A DNA stretch of 64,000 nt, from the NCBI RefSeq assembly GCF_051233475.1, contig NZ_JBKFGH010000002.1:62001-126000 (forward strand). The letters are read 5' to 3'. Below, one piece after another: positions 25,797 to 34,080 of the stretch. The position numbers were made by a program, and so were the translations under genes. The first letter of the stretch is position 1, and the number at the start of each line of letters is the position of its first letter. Below the pieces are notes generated by a model, which worked only from the letters and a program-made list of their open reading frames with translations, did not search any database and was not told where the DNA came from. The stretch is from Bacillus_BU sp051233475. GTDB lineage: Bacteria; Bacillota; Bacilli; Bacillales; Cytobacillaceae.

Positions 25797-26597
25797 TTAG
25801 CCGCGGGACTTTCCACCTGAAATATTAATGGTTGTACCAGTAATGTAGCTTGAACGTTCGGAAGCAAGATAAGAAACAAGTTCCCCTACTTCACTTAATT
25901 TCCCCTCACGAGCGAGCGGAATCGATTTACTATAATCAGTCGATAATCCGTCAACGGTTACGCCACGAGTGTATGCAAGTGCTTCATTATATGCGTCTGT
26001 TCTTAATCCTGTTGTTTCCATGATTCCAGGAGCAATGGCTACAACTCGGATATTGTATGGACCTAGTTCCTTTGCCCAAGCGCGTGTGAATGAGATGACA
26101 GCACCTTTTGTAGCAGAGTAACAGCTTTGACCGGCCGAGCCTTCTTGACCAGCTTCTGAAGCAACATTTACAATAACACCATGATTTTGCTTGACCATTT
26201 CTTTCGTAGCAGCCTGTGCACAAAGGAATGGACCCTTTTGGTTAACAGCCACCATGAAATCAAAGTCTTTCTCACTTAACTCATATTCCGGTCTTTCTCC
26301 TTTAACGTCGACTAAAAGCCGAGGCAGATTTACACCTGCATTATTTACTAGGATGTCCACCGAACCAAATAATTCAACTGTTTTTGCAACCATTTGGTCA
26401 ACACTTGCCTTTTCGGTAACATTACACTGAATCGTGTAAGAGCCGTCTGCCTGTTGTCCTTCTTCAACATTCAAATCGGAAACAACTACCTTTGCCCCGT
26501 TTCTAATGAGTTCCTGCGCAATATGCAAACCAATGCCAGAAGCACCACCAGTCACAATGGCTACTTTTCCTTCTAAGCCCAACCAAGTATCAGCCAT
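25797..26597 (-). CDS. srlD: Sorbitol-6-phosphate 2-dehydrogenase
   Basis: This 266-residue SDR oxidises sorbitol-6-phosphate to fructose-6-phosphate with NAD. The cofactor motif is TGGASGIG (residues 17-24), then NNAGVN, catalytic Ser in NVASEAGQ, and YSATKGA (YxxxK). The C-terminus TTINISGGKSRG is typical for SrlD. It is the first gene of the srl operon and has GAGGAGGAGAGG upstream. The PTS genes downstream fix the assignment more firmly than sequence alone. Confidence 0.92.
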   Translation of the reverse strand: MADTWLGLEGKVAIVTGGASGIGLHIAQELIRNGAKVVVSDLNVEEGQQADGSYTIQCNVTEKASVDQMVAKTVELFGSVDILVNNAGVNLPRLLVDVKGERPEYELSEKDFDFMVAVNQKGPFLCAQAATKEMVKQNHGVIVNVASEAGQEGSAGQSCYSATKGAVISFTRAWAKELGPYNIRVVAIAPGIMETTGLRTDAYNEALAYTRGVTVDGLSTDYSKSIPLAREGKLSEVGELVSYLASERSSYITGTTINISGGKSRG

Positions 26598-26644
26598 AAC
26601 CTCTCCTCCTCATCTTGCTCTTGTTGGCATTATCCACTTTCTAT

Positions 26645-26690
26645 TTTCAGTATAGTAATTTTGCAAAATTGGATTAATACCGACTTTTTC
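26645..26690 (-). promoter_or_regulatory. Candidate promoter/operator of the sorbitol operon
   Basis: The 14-bp perfect palindrome AATTTTGCAAAATT (26657-26670) lies immediately upstream of a -10-like TATACT on the minus strand. It could bind the PRD regulator. A cre-like TGAAAACGTATTTA is at 26732-26745 with two mismatches. Confidence 0.4.
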
Positions 26691-26799
26691 ACACAAAAAT
26701 GAAAAGGGTTGCATTAATTTAATTCTCGCTATGAAAACGTATTTATGTAGAAGATTATTACCATGTTCCGTGGTGTGATGTATTTTAGAATTATTTTAA

Positions 26800-26956
26800 T
26801 ATACGGATAGAAGTCGGGAATCCACGGATAGAAGGGCTAGATCCACGGATAAGGGACTAAGATTCACGGATAAACAGACCAAATCCACGGATAATGTTAA
26901 TAAATCCACGGATAGCGACCTTCAATCTAAGGCCAGGGCTACGAAAACTACGGATC
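26800..26956 (+). repeat. 21-bp tandem repeat, about eight units
   Basis: CGGAT recurs at 26804, 26825, 26846, 26867, 26888, 26909 and 26951, each an exact multiple of 21 bp apart. The unit expected at 26930 is degenerate. The conserved part is ATCCACGGATA, with about 10 variable bases between units. The minus-strand frame through six units is open (heptads like LSVDLxx) but lacks a start codon and ribosome site. I therefore read it as non-coding. Confidence 0.85.
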
Positions 26957-27240
26957 ATTACATAAAGCCCACAGTTTGGTAGTCGATTTCTGGTCCAAAA
27001 TTAACAGAAAGTCTGATTTTTCACCGATTCCGAAAAAATAAAATGTCACTGGAAGAAATCATATTCCAGTGACATTGCTTTTTTTCAAAATTTTTCTGCT
27101 CTGTTCTTGGTGGCTTCAACCTGACTTTTCTTTAAAAATTATTATATTCGATTTTATTAAATATAGAAAATTATTATTATAATATACTATATTTATTACC
27201 TGCTTGTTTCAATAAAAAGCATATATTTGAAGAGAAGTTA
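26957..27240. other. Non-coding AT-rich stretch with terminator
   Basis: Apart from the hairpin at 27042-27086 nothing recognisable is present. The 27100-27230 part is very AT-rich. Confidence 0.6.
27042..27086. terminator. Bidirectional terminator downstream of the flavodoxin gene
   Basis: Perfect 12-bp arms AATGTCACTGGA (27042-27053) and TCCAGTGACATT (27065-27076) have T-runs on both strands. Confidence 0.75.
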
Positions 27241-27708
27241 TCAAAACAATGTACTTTGTTCCTTAGCAAGGTAGTCGATTTTAACATTACGACTTCTGCT
27301 TGACCAATTAACAATCCCTGTTTCAATGACATCTGCACCCTTGGATTCACATATTTCCTTCATCTGTCTGATCGCTTGGTTCCCGCCCATCCATGGAAAA
27401 GGGAAAAATTCCGTAACAAAGCACTCAACCTTCTTCCCCTGCAATGTTTCGATCTGTGATAGATACGCTTTCATTACAGGTGAAAGTGAAAAACCCCTTA
27501 CAGGAGCCCCGAAAATCAACGCATCAAATGAACTGTGTTGCGGAATAATGATTAACTTTACTTTCCGAAAGTCTTGCTCCCTGTCATGAACTGCAATCAT
27601 TTTTTCAATTGATACCGAATGACCTGCTCCTAAAAGGACCTTTTTAAGTTCTTTGGCAACAGATAATGTATTGCCTGTTTGGGAGTGAACGATAATACCA
27701 ATGTTCAT
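27241..27708 (-). CDS. Flavodoxin-like protein
   Basis: The product is 155 residues. It begins MNIGIIVHSQTGNTLSVAKE, where HSQTGNT is the FMN phosphate-binding loop of flavodoxins. FGAPVRGFSLSPVMKAYL matches the region around the isoalloxazine ring. It is probably a soluble electron carrier or a flavodoxin-domain oxidoreductase. Start ATG 27708 has AAGGAAAGGTG upstream; an earlier in-frame start does not. It is monocistronic with its own terminator. Confidence 0.85.
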   Translation of the reverse strand: MNIGIIVHSQTGNTLSVAKELKKVLLGAGHSVSIEKMIAVHDREQDFRKVKLIIIPQHSSFDALIFGAPVRGFSLSPVMKAYLSQIETLQGKKVECFVTEFFPFPWMGGNQAIRQMKEICESKGADVIETGIVNWSSRSRNVKIDYLAKEQSTLF

Positions 27709-28150
27709 ATTGATCACCTTTCCTTTTCTTATCAACTTTTTGCCGAAACATTAAGTCGAACTAAAAAGATTCAGTTTAGGTGAATTGACTGAGTGGAGAA
27801 ATTCTCTATTTTTGAAGTGAATGTTCAATCTTAAATGTGGTGGAACGCACTTTACGTTCGATAGAAGTATATATGAGGGTTTTTGTAAATCTTGATTTAT
27901 CAGAAGGTAAACTATTGTGCCATTACACCTTTAGTATAATGCAGAAAAAGACAAATAGAAAATTTATAAGAAGTCATAAAGAAATGACCTTTTATACAAT
28001 CGTACTTCATAATATTTCGATTGAGTCTTCTGAGGTTTTTAAAATTATGGAAAAAATTATATTAGCATTTTATTATCGTCGATAGAACGTTATTATAGAT
28101 ATTATTGAACTAACAAATGTATTCTTGACCAACTTTGAGGTGCCTGACGG
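27709..28150. other. 442-bp divergent intergenic region
   Basis: No convincing gene: an 82-codon GTG frame here has poor ribosome signal and atypical composition. It must hold the promoters of the flavodoxin and sensor-kinase genes, but no clear -35/-10 pair stands out. Confidence 0.5.
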
Positions 28151-29761
28151 ATGAGTGAAAAAGAACCGTATTATATAACTGAATCAAAGAGGATATGTAA
28201 AGAAAACGGAATGGATCCAAATGAAATAGCTAGTCCCAAAAAAACGATGTCAATTCAAGAACTATCCAAAAAAAGAAAGGCATACAGTGAGATCTTATCG
28301 GTTGTAAGCTATTTCTCACATAAACTCTTGAATTCATTAAAGGGAACCCCTATCCTGATTGTGATCTCCGATTCAGAAGGATACTTGTTAGATTCTGTCG
28401 GAGATGAAACTATCAAGTCTACTGTCGAACACTTTGGTATTCAATTAGGAAGTCTATTTACCCAGGAAGATATGGGTACAAATGTGGTTAGTTTAGCCTT
28501 ACAACATAGACACCCTGTTCGTCTAATAGGCGATGATCATTACCATAAACCACTTCATGAGGTCGCTTGTTATGGGGCACCATTTCATTATGCAGATGAA
28601 GATAATTTACTTGGCAGTGTATGTATAATGGTCCCTGTCTTTCTTCATAATCCTTTATTTTTAACAATGTTAACCCAAGTAGTCGATTCCATTGAAAGAG
28701 AACTACTGTTACGGAAACAAAATAGGAAACTTAATATTTTGAATCAAATTCTATTAAGCAGCACCAGGAATGGAATTTTAATAACTGATGAAAAAGGGAT
28801 TACAACTGAGTTTAATGATTATGCTCAGCAAATCTTCAACCAAAGTCGAAGTTCAGTTACCGGAAAAAGTATATTTGATTGTATTTTGACAGGGGACTTT
28901 TTCAAACAAGTAATTGAGTTTGAAGAACGATATGAAAATGTAGAATTAAAATATAGTAATGAAAATGGGGATCAAGTAGTCTGTTTATTTGATGCACACC
29001 CCATCTATGAAGGCGAAAAGGTAATTGGTGCATTTGGACAATTCAGGGATATTACCGAACGTTATTTAATTGAGGGAAAAATAAAAGATGCAGAGAAGCA
29101 AGCACTCGCCGGCCGAATAGCTGCCGGAATTGCTCATGAAATTAGAAATCCACTAACAACAGTAAGAGGATACTTACAATTTCTCGAAAAAGATGTAGAC
29201 GCCACTACTTCTCAGCTTTTTAGCAGTTTACTAATCCCAGAAATTGATCGGGTTAATAAAATTATTTCTGATTTCCTTAGTATTGCAAAGCCTTCCTCTA
29301 AAGAATTGGAAACGATACGGGTCCGGGATTTTTTAATTGAGTACCTATCAAAATTTCTCAAGAGTGAATCATTGCTCTACAATGTAGAGTTCGATGTAGA
29401 GATTCTGCCTGAAACTGAGAGTCTTTTCATCCTGTGCAATCGTGAAGAGTTATTACAGGTATTTATTAATTTATTTCAAAATTCCTTACAAGCAAAAGGA
29501 GATAGCCCTTTAAAAATAAAAATCTGTACCAATCTTATTAATTCTAGTGTCCAATTTATTTTTAGTGATAATGGAAAAGGAATTCCCGATTCAATCCAAG
29601 CCCATATTTTTGAACCTTTCTTCTCGACCAAGGATATTGGAACTGGTTTAGGACTATCGGTATCCAAGAAAATTGTTGAAAATCATAACGGGTTGATGCA
29701 TATGATGAGTAATGAAGATGGTACGAAATTTATTATTGAGCTGCCATATTTCAAAAGATAA
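28151..29761 (+). CDS. Orphan cytoplasmic sensor histidine kinase (GAF-PAS-HisKA-HATPase)
   Basis: This 536-residue protein has no membrane helix. An AcoR-like GAF domain (about 45-185, with EDMGTNVVSLAL and HEVACYGAPF) is followed by a PAS domain (about 195-305). The HisKA domain has His329 in GIAHEIRNPLTTVRG. The HATPase domain has the N box NLFQNSLQAK, G1 SDNGKGIP and G2 GTGLGLSVSKKIV. The H-box context resembles the KinA-E sporulation kinases that feed Spo0F, and no response regulator is adjacent. A role in the sporulation phosphorelay or metabolite sensing is inference. The ribosome site is GAGGTG. Confidence 0.88.
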   Translation: MSEKEPYYITESKRICKENGMDPNEIASPKKTMSIQELSKKRKAYSEILSVVSYFSHKLLNSLKGTPILIVISDSEGYLLDSVGDETIKSTVEHFGIQLGSLFTQEDMGTNVVSLALQHRHPVRLIGDDHYHKPLHEVACYGAPFHYADEDNLLGSVCIMVPVFLHNPLFLTMLTQVVDSIERELLLRKQNRKLNILNQILLSSTRNGILITDEKGITTEFNDYAQQIFNQSRSSVTGKSIFDCILTGDFFKQVIEFEERYENVELKYSNENGDQVVCLFDAHPIYEGEKVIGAFGQFRDITERYLIEGKIKDAEKQALAGRIAAGIAHEIRNPLTTVRGYLQFLEKDVDATTSQLFSSLLIPEIDRVNKIISDFLSIAKPSSKELETIRVRDFLIEYLSKFLKSESLLYNVEFDVEILPETESLFILCNREELLQVFINLFQNSLQAKGDSPLKIKICTNLINSSVQFIFSDNGKGIPDSIQAHIFEPFFSTKDIGTGLGLSVSKKIVENHNGLMHMMSNEDGTKFIIELPYFKR

Positions 29762-29810
29762 AGGTGTCAGGTACTTTCTATATTTATAGAAATGCCTGAC
29801 ACCTTCTTTA
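29761..29810 (+). terminator. Terminator of the sensor-kinase gene
   Basis: Perfect 11-bp arms AAGGTGTCAGG (29761-29771) and CCTGACACCTT (29795-29805) begin at the stop codon. A short T-rich tail follows. Confidence 0.65.
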
Positions 29811-29832
29811 TTAATCAAAATAGGATATAAAC

Positions 29833-30357
29833 ATGAGACGTAAAGCTATGGAGGTGCTTCCCCTGATTCATACAGTAAAACGTGGTGAAACACTTGCTCA
29901 GATATCAAAGGATTACCGAACGCCACTATCCGTAATTATTAGGGCAAATCCGAGGATTAATCCTAATGTCCTTTACCCAGGCCAACCTATTGTGATACCA
30001 GGTTTTCCGCCTACTAATACTATGCGCTATAAGATTGAAGTGTCTGTTAATAATCGTTGGCTTAGATTGCTAAAAGATGGGGTCCTACAAAAACAGTATC
30101 CTATTGCGGTTGGAAGAATACTTCACAATACGCCAACCGGGAATTTTATCATCATTAATAAAGCCCCTAATCCAGGCGGTCCTTTCGGAACAATGTGGAT
30201 GAGTTTGTCAAAAGAACATTACGGGATCCACGGCACAAATGATCCAAGTTCAATTGGCAAAGCTGTATCGAAAGGCTGTATTCGAATGTATAACCGAGAT
30301 GTTGAGGAATTGGCCAGAATCGTCCCGATTGGAACCCCGGTCCAGATACATCCTTAG
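29833..30357 (+). CDS. ykuD: LysM L,D-transpeptidase (YkuD family)
   Basis: The product is up to 174 residues. An N-terminal LysM domain (IHTVKRGETLAQISKDY to YPGQPIVIPG) is followed by a YkuD catalytic domain. The latter has the active-site motif HGT...SKGCIRMYNRD, with the nucleophilic Cys in SKGC. It crosslinks peptidoglycan or cleaves peptides, probably in the spore or cell envelope. ATG 29833 has a weak AGGA upstream. A strong GGAGGTG inside the frame lies eight bases before CTG 29872, where the LysM domain would start exactly as in B. subtilis YkuD. Non-ATG initiation is therefore possible. Confidence 0.9.
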   Translation: MRRKAMEVLPLIHTVKRGETLAQISKDYRTPLSVIIRANPRINPNVLYPGQPIVIPGFPPTNTMRYKIEVSVNNRWLRLLKDGVLQKQYPIAVGRILHNTPTGNFIIINKAPNPGGPFGTMWMSLSKEHYGIHGTNDPSSIGKAVSKGCIRMYNRDVEELARIVPIGTPVQIHP

Positions 30358-30380
30358 TCACTGTAATAAAATAATGAAAA

Positions 30381-30411
30381 GTAAAGCACCCCCTTATTAT
30401 AGGGAGGTGCC
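30381..30411 (-). terminator. Terminator overlapping the end of the MFS gene
   Basis: On the minus strand GCACC-T-CCCT and AGGG-G-GGTGC form a stem beginning inside the last codons of the transporter. TTTACTTTT follows. Confidence 0.65.
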
Positions 30412-31650
30412 TATTTTCTGTGCCATTTTCTTAACCGGAATTTTTCTTTCTACACTCACCTGTTGCATTGTTTCAGGGAAGGTAGCCACCATTATGATAT
30501 ATAAACTTGAAACAGAGATAAAAAAGATCATTGCTTCTGTATAGCCTACAGCACCCAAAATATAACTCCAGCCAATAGTCGCAAGCGTTTGACCTGCATA
30601 AGCCAATGCCCAAAATAAACCAAACAATATCGTCAATTTATGTGGTGTCATTCCTTTTAGCTCATGAGGAAGATTCAAAAAGATTGGATACTGGATGAAC
30701 ATCGCAAAGCCAGAAACAGCAATAAGCGCATATGAAAGTAATGGAATGGCATTTGCAAAGACTAAAGCAAGGGCAAAAGTTCCCACCATGACTATTCCTG
30801 TTATGACAAGAATGGGCTTCCGTGGCATTCCTTTATTGCCAATCGTAATGCCAGCAAATGTCCCTAAAATTCCAAATCCAGAGATTAACAAGTTTGTAAC
30901 GGAACCATTTAATAAAGTATATTCATCAAAAATAGCTTTAAAGCTTACCAAAGATAGTACATATAAGGTTAAGAAGGAAGCAAAAGCTAAACCATAACGC
31001 CACAGAAAGCTGTCCTTTAAAGCATCCTTATACCCATAAGTTTCAGTGTTCTTACCCACATTCTGTCTCGTTTCAAAGTTTTCAGCCTTCCATAACCAAG
31101 CAGCAAAAACCAAGATGGTTAAGGAAGCAAAAAATGTTAAAGTTAAACGCCAGTTTACAATGAGTTGATTTGCAAAAAGGGTAAATAATACTGCAACAAT
31201 AAAGGCCCCTACATTATAAGAAACAGTATTGGCTGCACAAATACGCAGCTTAACTCTTGAGTTTGTGATGTAATGAGCAAGAACAGGGTTCATATAGACA
31301 ATAACCATGGAGCCCCCCACCGCCATTACCATTCTTGCTACAGTAAATGCCCAATAATTAGGGAGATAAATCGCCACAAGCCCCATCATTAAAAGTCCCA
31401 TTGCAGTACCAGCCGCTTTTTTCGGGCCTAATTTCATTAGTACTATAGCAGCTAATATATTTGCAAACACACGAGCTGTTGTAATCGAGTAGTTTACCAA
31501 TTGTGACACTAATGGATCAACCGGTCCGCCGAAAAATGTTTTTGTAATTTGTGGTGTTAACGAAGAACCTGCCACCCAGTTCATTGCAAAAGTTACATAA
31601 GCTACCCACAAAACAGCCATCATTAAATAACCTTTTCTTGTTTGATTCAT
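30397..31650 (-). CDS. MFS transporter, substrate unknown
   Basis: The product is 417 residues with 12 predicted helices. MNQTRKGYLMMAVLWVAYV starts the first helix, and KLGPKKAAGTAMGLL is the MFS loop 2-3 region. No NarK nitrate signature could be identified. The longer frame to 31752 would overlap the Fnr-type box. ATG 31650 is preferred because GATGAGG lies 11 bases upstream; ATG 31659 is the alternative. The box suggests induction under low oxygen. Confidence 0.82.
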   Translation of the reverse strand: MNQTRKGYLMMAVLWVAYVTFAMNWVAGSSLTPQITKTFFGGPVDPLVSQLVNYSITTARVFANILAAIVLMKLGPKKAAGTAMGLLMMGLVAIYLPNYWAFTVARMVMAVGGSMVIVYMNPVLAHYITNSRVKLRICAANTVSYNVGAFIVAVLFTLFANQLIVNWRLTLTFFASLTILVFAAWLWKAENFETRQNVGKNTETYGYKDALKDSFLWRYGLAFASFLTLYVLSLVSFKAIFDEYTLLNGSVTNLLISGFGILGTFAGITIGNKGMPRKPILVITGIVMVGTFALALVFANAIPLLSYALIAVSGFAMFIQYPIFLNLPHELKGMTPHKLTILFGLFWALAYAGQTLATIGWSYILGAVGYTEAMIFFISVSSLYIIMVATFPETMQQVSVERKIPVKKMAQKIGTSL

Positions 31651-31737
31651 CGCTTCCATAACCTCATCTTCTTTCATTGATAATATTATTGATAAGTAAT
31701 TGTCGGTTCGATAATAAGTGTCAGTATAGCACCTGTT

Positions 31738-31753
31738 TGTGAAATATTTCACA
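31738..31753. promoter_or_regulatory. Perfect Fnr-type box upstream of the MFS gene
   Basis: TGTGAAATATTTCACA fits TGTGA-N6-TCACA exactly and is a full 16-bp palindrome. Its centre is about 95 bp upstream of the transporter start. Confidence 0.6.
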
Positions 31754-31902
31754 ATGATTTTGAAAAAAATGTGACATTTTTACCATCACCGACTTGGAAA
31801 CGTATACAAATTATATTTTTATGAACGCAAGCGCTCTCAATAAGTTCTTTAACTTTTTTTATGTTATTATGGAAAATTTAATGTTCAATTAGTGGCTCCA
31901 CC

Positions 31903-31928
31903 CAAAAAAGCACCCCGAAGGATGCTTT
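31903..31928 (-). terminator. Terminator of the 75-residue ORF
   Basis: On the minus strand AAAGCATCC-TTCG-GGGTGCTTTTTT; a compact stem with a UUCG loop and a T-run. Confidence 0.8.
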
Positions 31929-32154
31929 ACAAATCTCGATTTCTTACTAGGTTTATTACCCCCATCACTGCTTCTTCAATTGCTTGCTCTTTTGAATCTC
32001 CAAATCCATTATGACAAAACCATTCTGCGTTTTCAGCGATTGCCACTGCGTGCCAATGCGTCCCACTTCGGAACACATCCACCAAAACACCACATGTTGG
32101 ATCATCATAGTGGAATCGTTCCGTTTGCCTCAGTAAATGATTATCCAAATTCAT
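31927..32154 (-). CDS. Small conserved-looking protein, unknown function
   Basis: The product is 75 residues, soluble, with His/Trp-rich centre (SGTHWHAVAIAENAEWFCHN) and a C-terminal helix (SKEQAIEEAVMGVINLV). The ribosome site AAAGGAGAGATTAC is strong and a clean terminator follows, so it is real. It starts 43 bp after selO on the same strand and is likely co-transcribed. The fold may be a beta-sheet hairpin plus helix, but I cannot assign a family. Confidence 0.65.
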   Translation of the reverse strand: MNLDNHLLRQTERFHYDDPTCGVLVDVFRSGTHWHAVAIAENAEWFCHNGFGDSKEQAIEEAVMGVINLVRNRDL

Positions 32155-32197
32155 GTAATCTCTCCTTTACTCTCTACACAGAAAGATTCATATCAGG

Positions 32198-33667
32198 TCA
32201 TGTGCCGCAAAAAGTCCGATAAGGACGGGTTGATGGAGCAGGAGGTGTGCAATACTCTGCCTGCTTAGGGGAATCAGTATAGGGCGTCGAGAGCACTTCA
32301 AGAAGTCGCTCCATCACACTAAAGTCGCCCTGTTCAACTGCGGCCTCTAACGCCTCTTCAACCCGGTGGTTCCTAGGAATCACTACAGGATTGCTATTCG
32401 CCATCAACTGTTGGGAAGACGCTTTCGATTCCTCCTGTCTTTCTAATCTCGCCTTCCAGAGTTCATGCCATTCAGTAAACTCCGGCGTCCCGAACAGAAC
32501 GGTATCCTCAATTTTTCCAGTGGTTAATACACGGAAGGTATTGGTGTAGTCGGCACGATGCTTCTTCATCATACTGAGGAGACCTTCAATAAGCGATTCA
32601 TCCTGTCCTTCACTATTAAAAATCCCCAGTTTTGCTCTCATTCCTGAAAGCCAATTGGAAAAATACAAATCATTATAGGTTGAAATGGCATCCTGGGCCA
32701 ATTCAACGGCCTTTTCCTCATCTTCATGTAATAGCGGTAAAAGAGTTTCAGCAAATCGTGCCAAGTTCCACCCGCCAATATACGGTTGATTCCCGTAAGC
32801 ATATCGACCCTCCCTGTCAATGGAACTGAAGACAGTTGCCGGGTCATAGGAATCCATGAAGGCACAAGGACCATAATCAATGGTCTCGCCGCTAATCGTC
32901 ATATTGTCCGTGTTCATTACTCCGTGAATAAAACCAACGAGCATCCATTTAGAAATCAGTGCCGCCTGTCGCTTAATCACTTCCTGAAGCAAGGAAAGGT
33001 ATCGGTTTTCATCTGCTTCGATGTTTGGATAATGCCTTTTTATTGTATAGTCAGCCAACATCCGCAGTTCTTTAACATCTCCCCTTCCTGCAGCGTACTG
33101 GAAGGTACCGACACGCAGATGACTGACAGCCACACGGGTCAAAATTGCACCAGGAAGTTCGGTTTCACGAATTACCGACTCACCGGTTGTTACCACCGCT
33201 AAACTACGAGTAGTGGGAATACGAAGCGCATGCATGGCTTCACTTATGATGTATTCGCGAAGCATCGGCCCAAGTGCCGCACGGCCATCGCCCCCGCGGG
33301 AATATGGCGTTCTGCCTGGACCCTTAAGCTGAATATCAAATCGTTCACCTTGAGGAGTAATTTGTTCCCCAAGCAACAGCGCCCGACCGTCCCCTAGCAT
33401 GTTAATATGCCCAAATTGATGCCCCGCATAAGCTTGGGCAAGAGGCGAAGCACCTTCTGGAATCTGGTTACCTGCAAAAACCGCTACCCCGTCATCACTT
33501 TGTAGATTCTTAATGTTTAGACCAAGGGATGTTGCTAAAGGATCATTGAGAATAACCAACTTTGGTGAGCGTACAGGGGTTGGATTGAGGCTAGAGAAAA
33601 ATGATTTCGGCAGTCGGGCGTAGCTATTGTCAAAGTTCCATCCTGTCTCGATTCGTTCTTTTGTCAT
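32198..33667 (-). CDS. selO: Protein adenylyltransferase SelO (YdiU)
   Basis: This 489-residue pseudokinase-fold enzyme transfers AMP to protein hydroxyls. Hallmarks are YAGHQFGHINMLGDGRALLLGE, LKGPGRTPYSRGGDGRAALGPMLRE, the catalytic-loop-like GFIHGVMNTDNMTISGETIDYGPCAF, and EEALEAAVEQGDF. Length and the conserved end with Cys near the C-terminus are normal for the family. The ribosome site is AAAAGGAGATACG. The role in oxidative stress is known in other bacteria. Confidence 0.95.
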   Translation of the reverse strand: MTKERIETGWNFDNSYARLPKSFFSSLNPTPVRSPKLVILNDPLATSLGLNIKNLQSDDGVAVFAGNQIPEGASPLAQAYAGHQFGHINMLGDGRALLLGEQITPQGERFDIQLKGPGRTPYSRGGDGRAALGPMLREYIISEAMHALRIPTTRSLAVVTTGESVIRETELPGAILTRVAVSHLRVGTFQYAAGRGDVKELRMLADYTIKRHYPNIEADENRYLSLLQEVIKRQAALISKWMLVGFIHGVMNTDNMTISGETIDYGPCAFMDSYDPATVFSSIDREGRYAYGNQPYIGGWNLARFAETLLPLLHEDEEKAVELAQDAISTYNDLYFSNWLSGMRAKLGIFNSEGQDESLIEGLLSMMKKHRADYTNTFRVLTTGKIEDTVLFGTPEFTEWHELWKARLERQEESKASSQQLMANSNPVVIPRNHRVEEALEAAVEQGDFSVMERLLEVLSTPYTDSPKQAEYCTPPAPSTRPYRTFCGT

Positions 33668-33828
33668 CGTATCTCCTTTTGTCCAATTTTTATTGTTGTA
33701 TCAGATGTATTGAAATTATCTTAATTATCCGATTCCTTTCATCATAAGACAGCCCTTTTTATAATGTCTACTTTTGAGACTTTATTATTCCACGAATCCA
33801 GGGAAAACCTTTGGCCGTTTAAACTTCA
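33668..33828. other. Promoter-side spacer of selO
   Basis: Only AT-rich sequence is seen; the repeat element begins at 33829. Confidence 0.4.
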
Positions 33829-34011
33829 AGCGGACATAGAAGCCCTTATTTTGAAAAAATAACCCGTTTTTAAGATTTGGCGGACATAGGATCCCTTATT
33901 TTGATAAAAACCACTGAATAATGCCCGTTTTCTAACGAATAACGGCTCTGGTGTCCGCTCATCTCTCAAAACACCTCCTAAACCCATAAATAGCGGCACT
34001 GGTGTCCGCTT
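33829..34011. repeat. Four-module GCGGACA palindromic repeat, copy 1
   Basis: Two direct modules (GCGGACATAGAAGCCCTTATT at about 33830 and GGCGGACATAGGATCCC at about 33879) are followed by two inverted modules ending GGTGTCCGC (about 33937-33958 and 33986-34010). The centre contains TTTTGATAAAAACCACTGAA. The same architecture and several identical stretches recur at 55294-55478. Confidence 0.8.
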
Positions 34012-34034
34012 AAAACCACCACCGACAAAAAACT

Positions 34035-34075
34035 AAAAAAGCCAGTCAAGGTTCACGACCCTAACTGGCTTTTTT
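34035..34075 (-). terminator. Terminator of the purine permease gene
   Basis: Perfect arms AAAAAAGCCAGT (34035-34046) and ACTGGCTTTTTT (34064-34075). Confidence 0.85.
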
Positions 34076-34080
34076 CATTT

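Noticed and set aside
26800..26956. 21-bp array as a CRISPR
   Set aside because: The conserved part is about 11 bp and the spacer about 10 bp, far from CRISPR dimensions; no cas genes are present.
26800..26956. 21-bp array as a coding heptad repeat
   Set aside because: The open minus-strand frame has no start codon or ribosome site and is preceded by a stop.
27837..28085. 82-codon GTG-start frame
   Set aside because: No ribosome site, atypical amino acid composition and no sign of a domain; it probably arises by chance in the intergenic region.
31826..31839. cre-like site upstream of the MFS gene
   Set aside because: TGAGAGCGCTTGCG has mismatches at the 3' half and lies far from the start; too weak to list.
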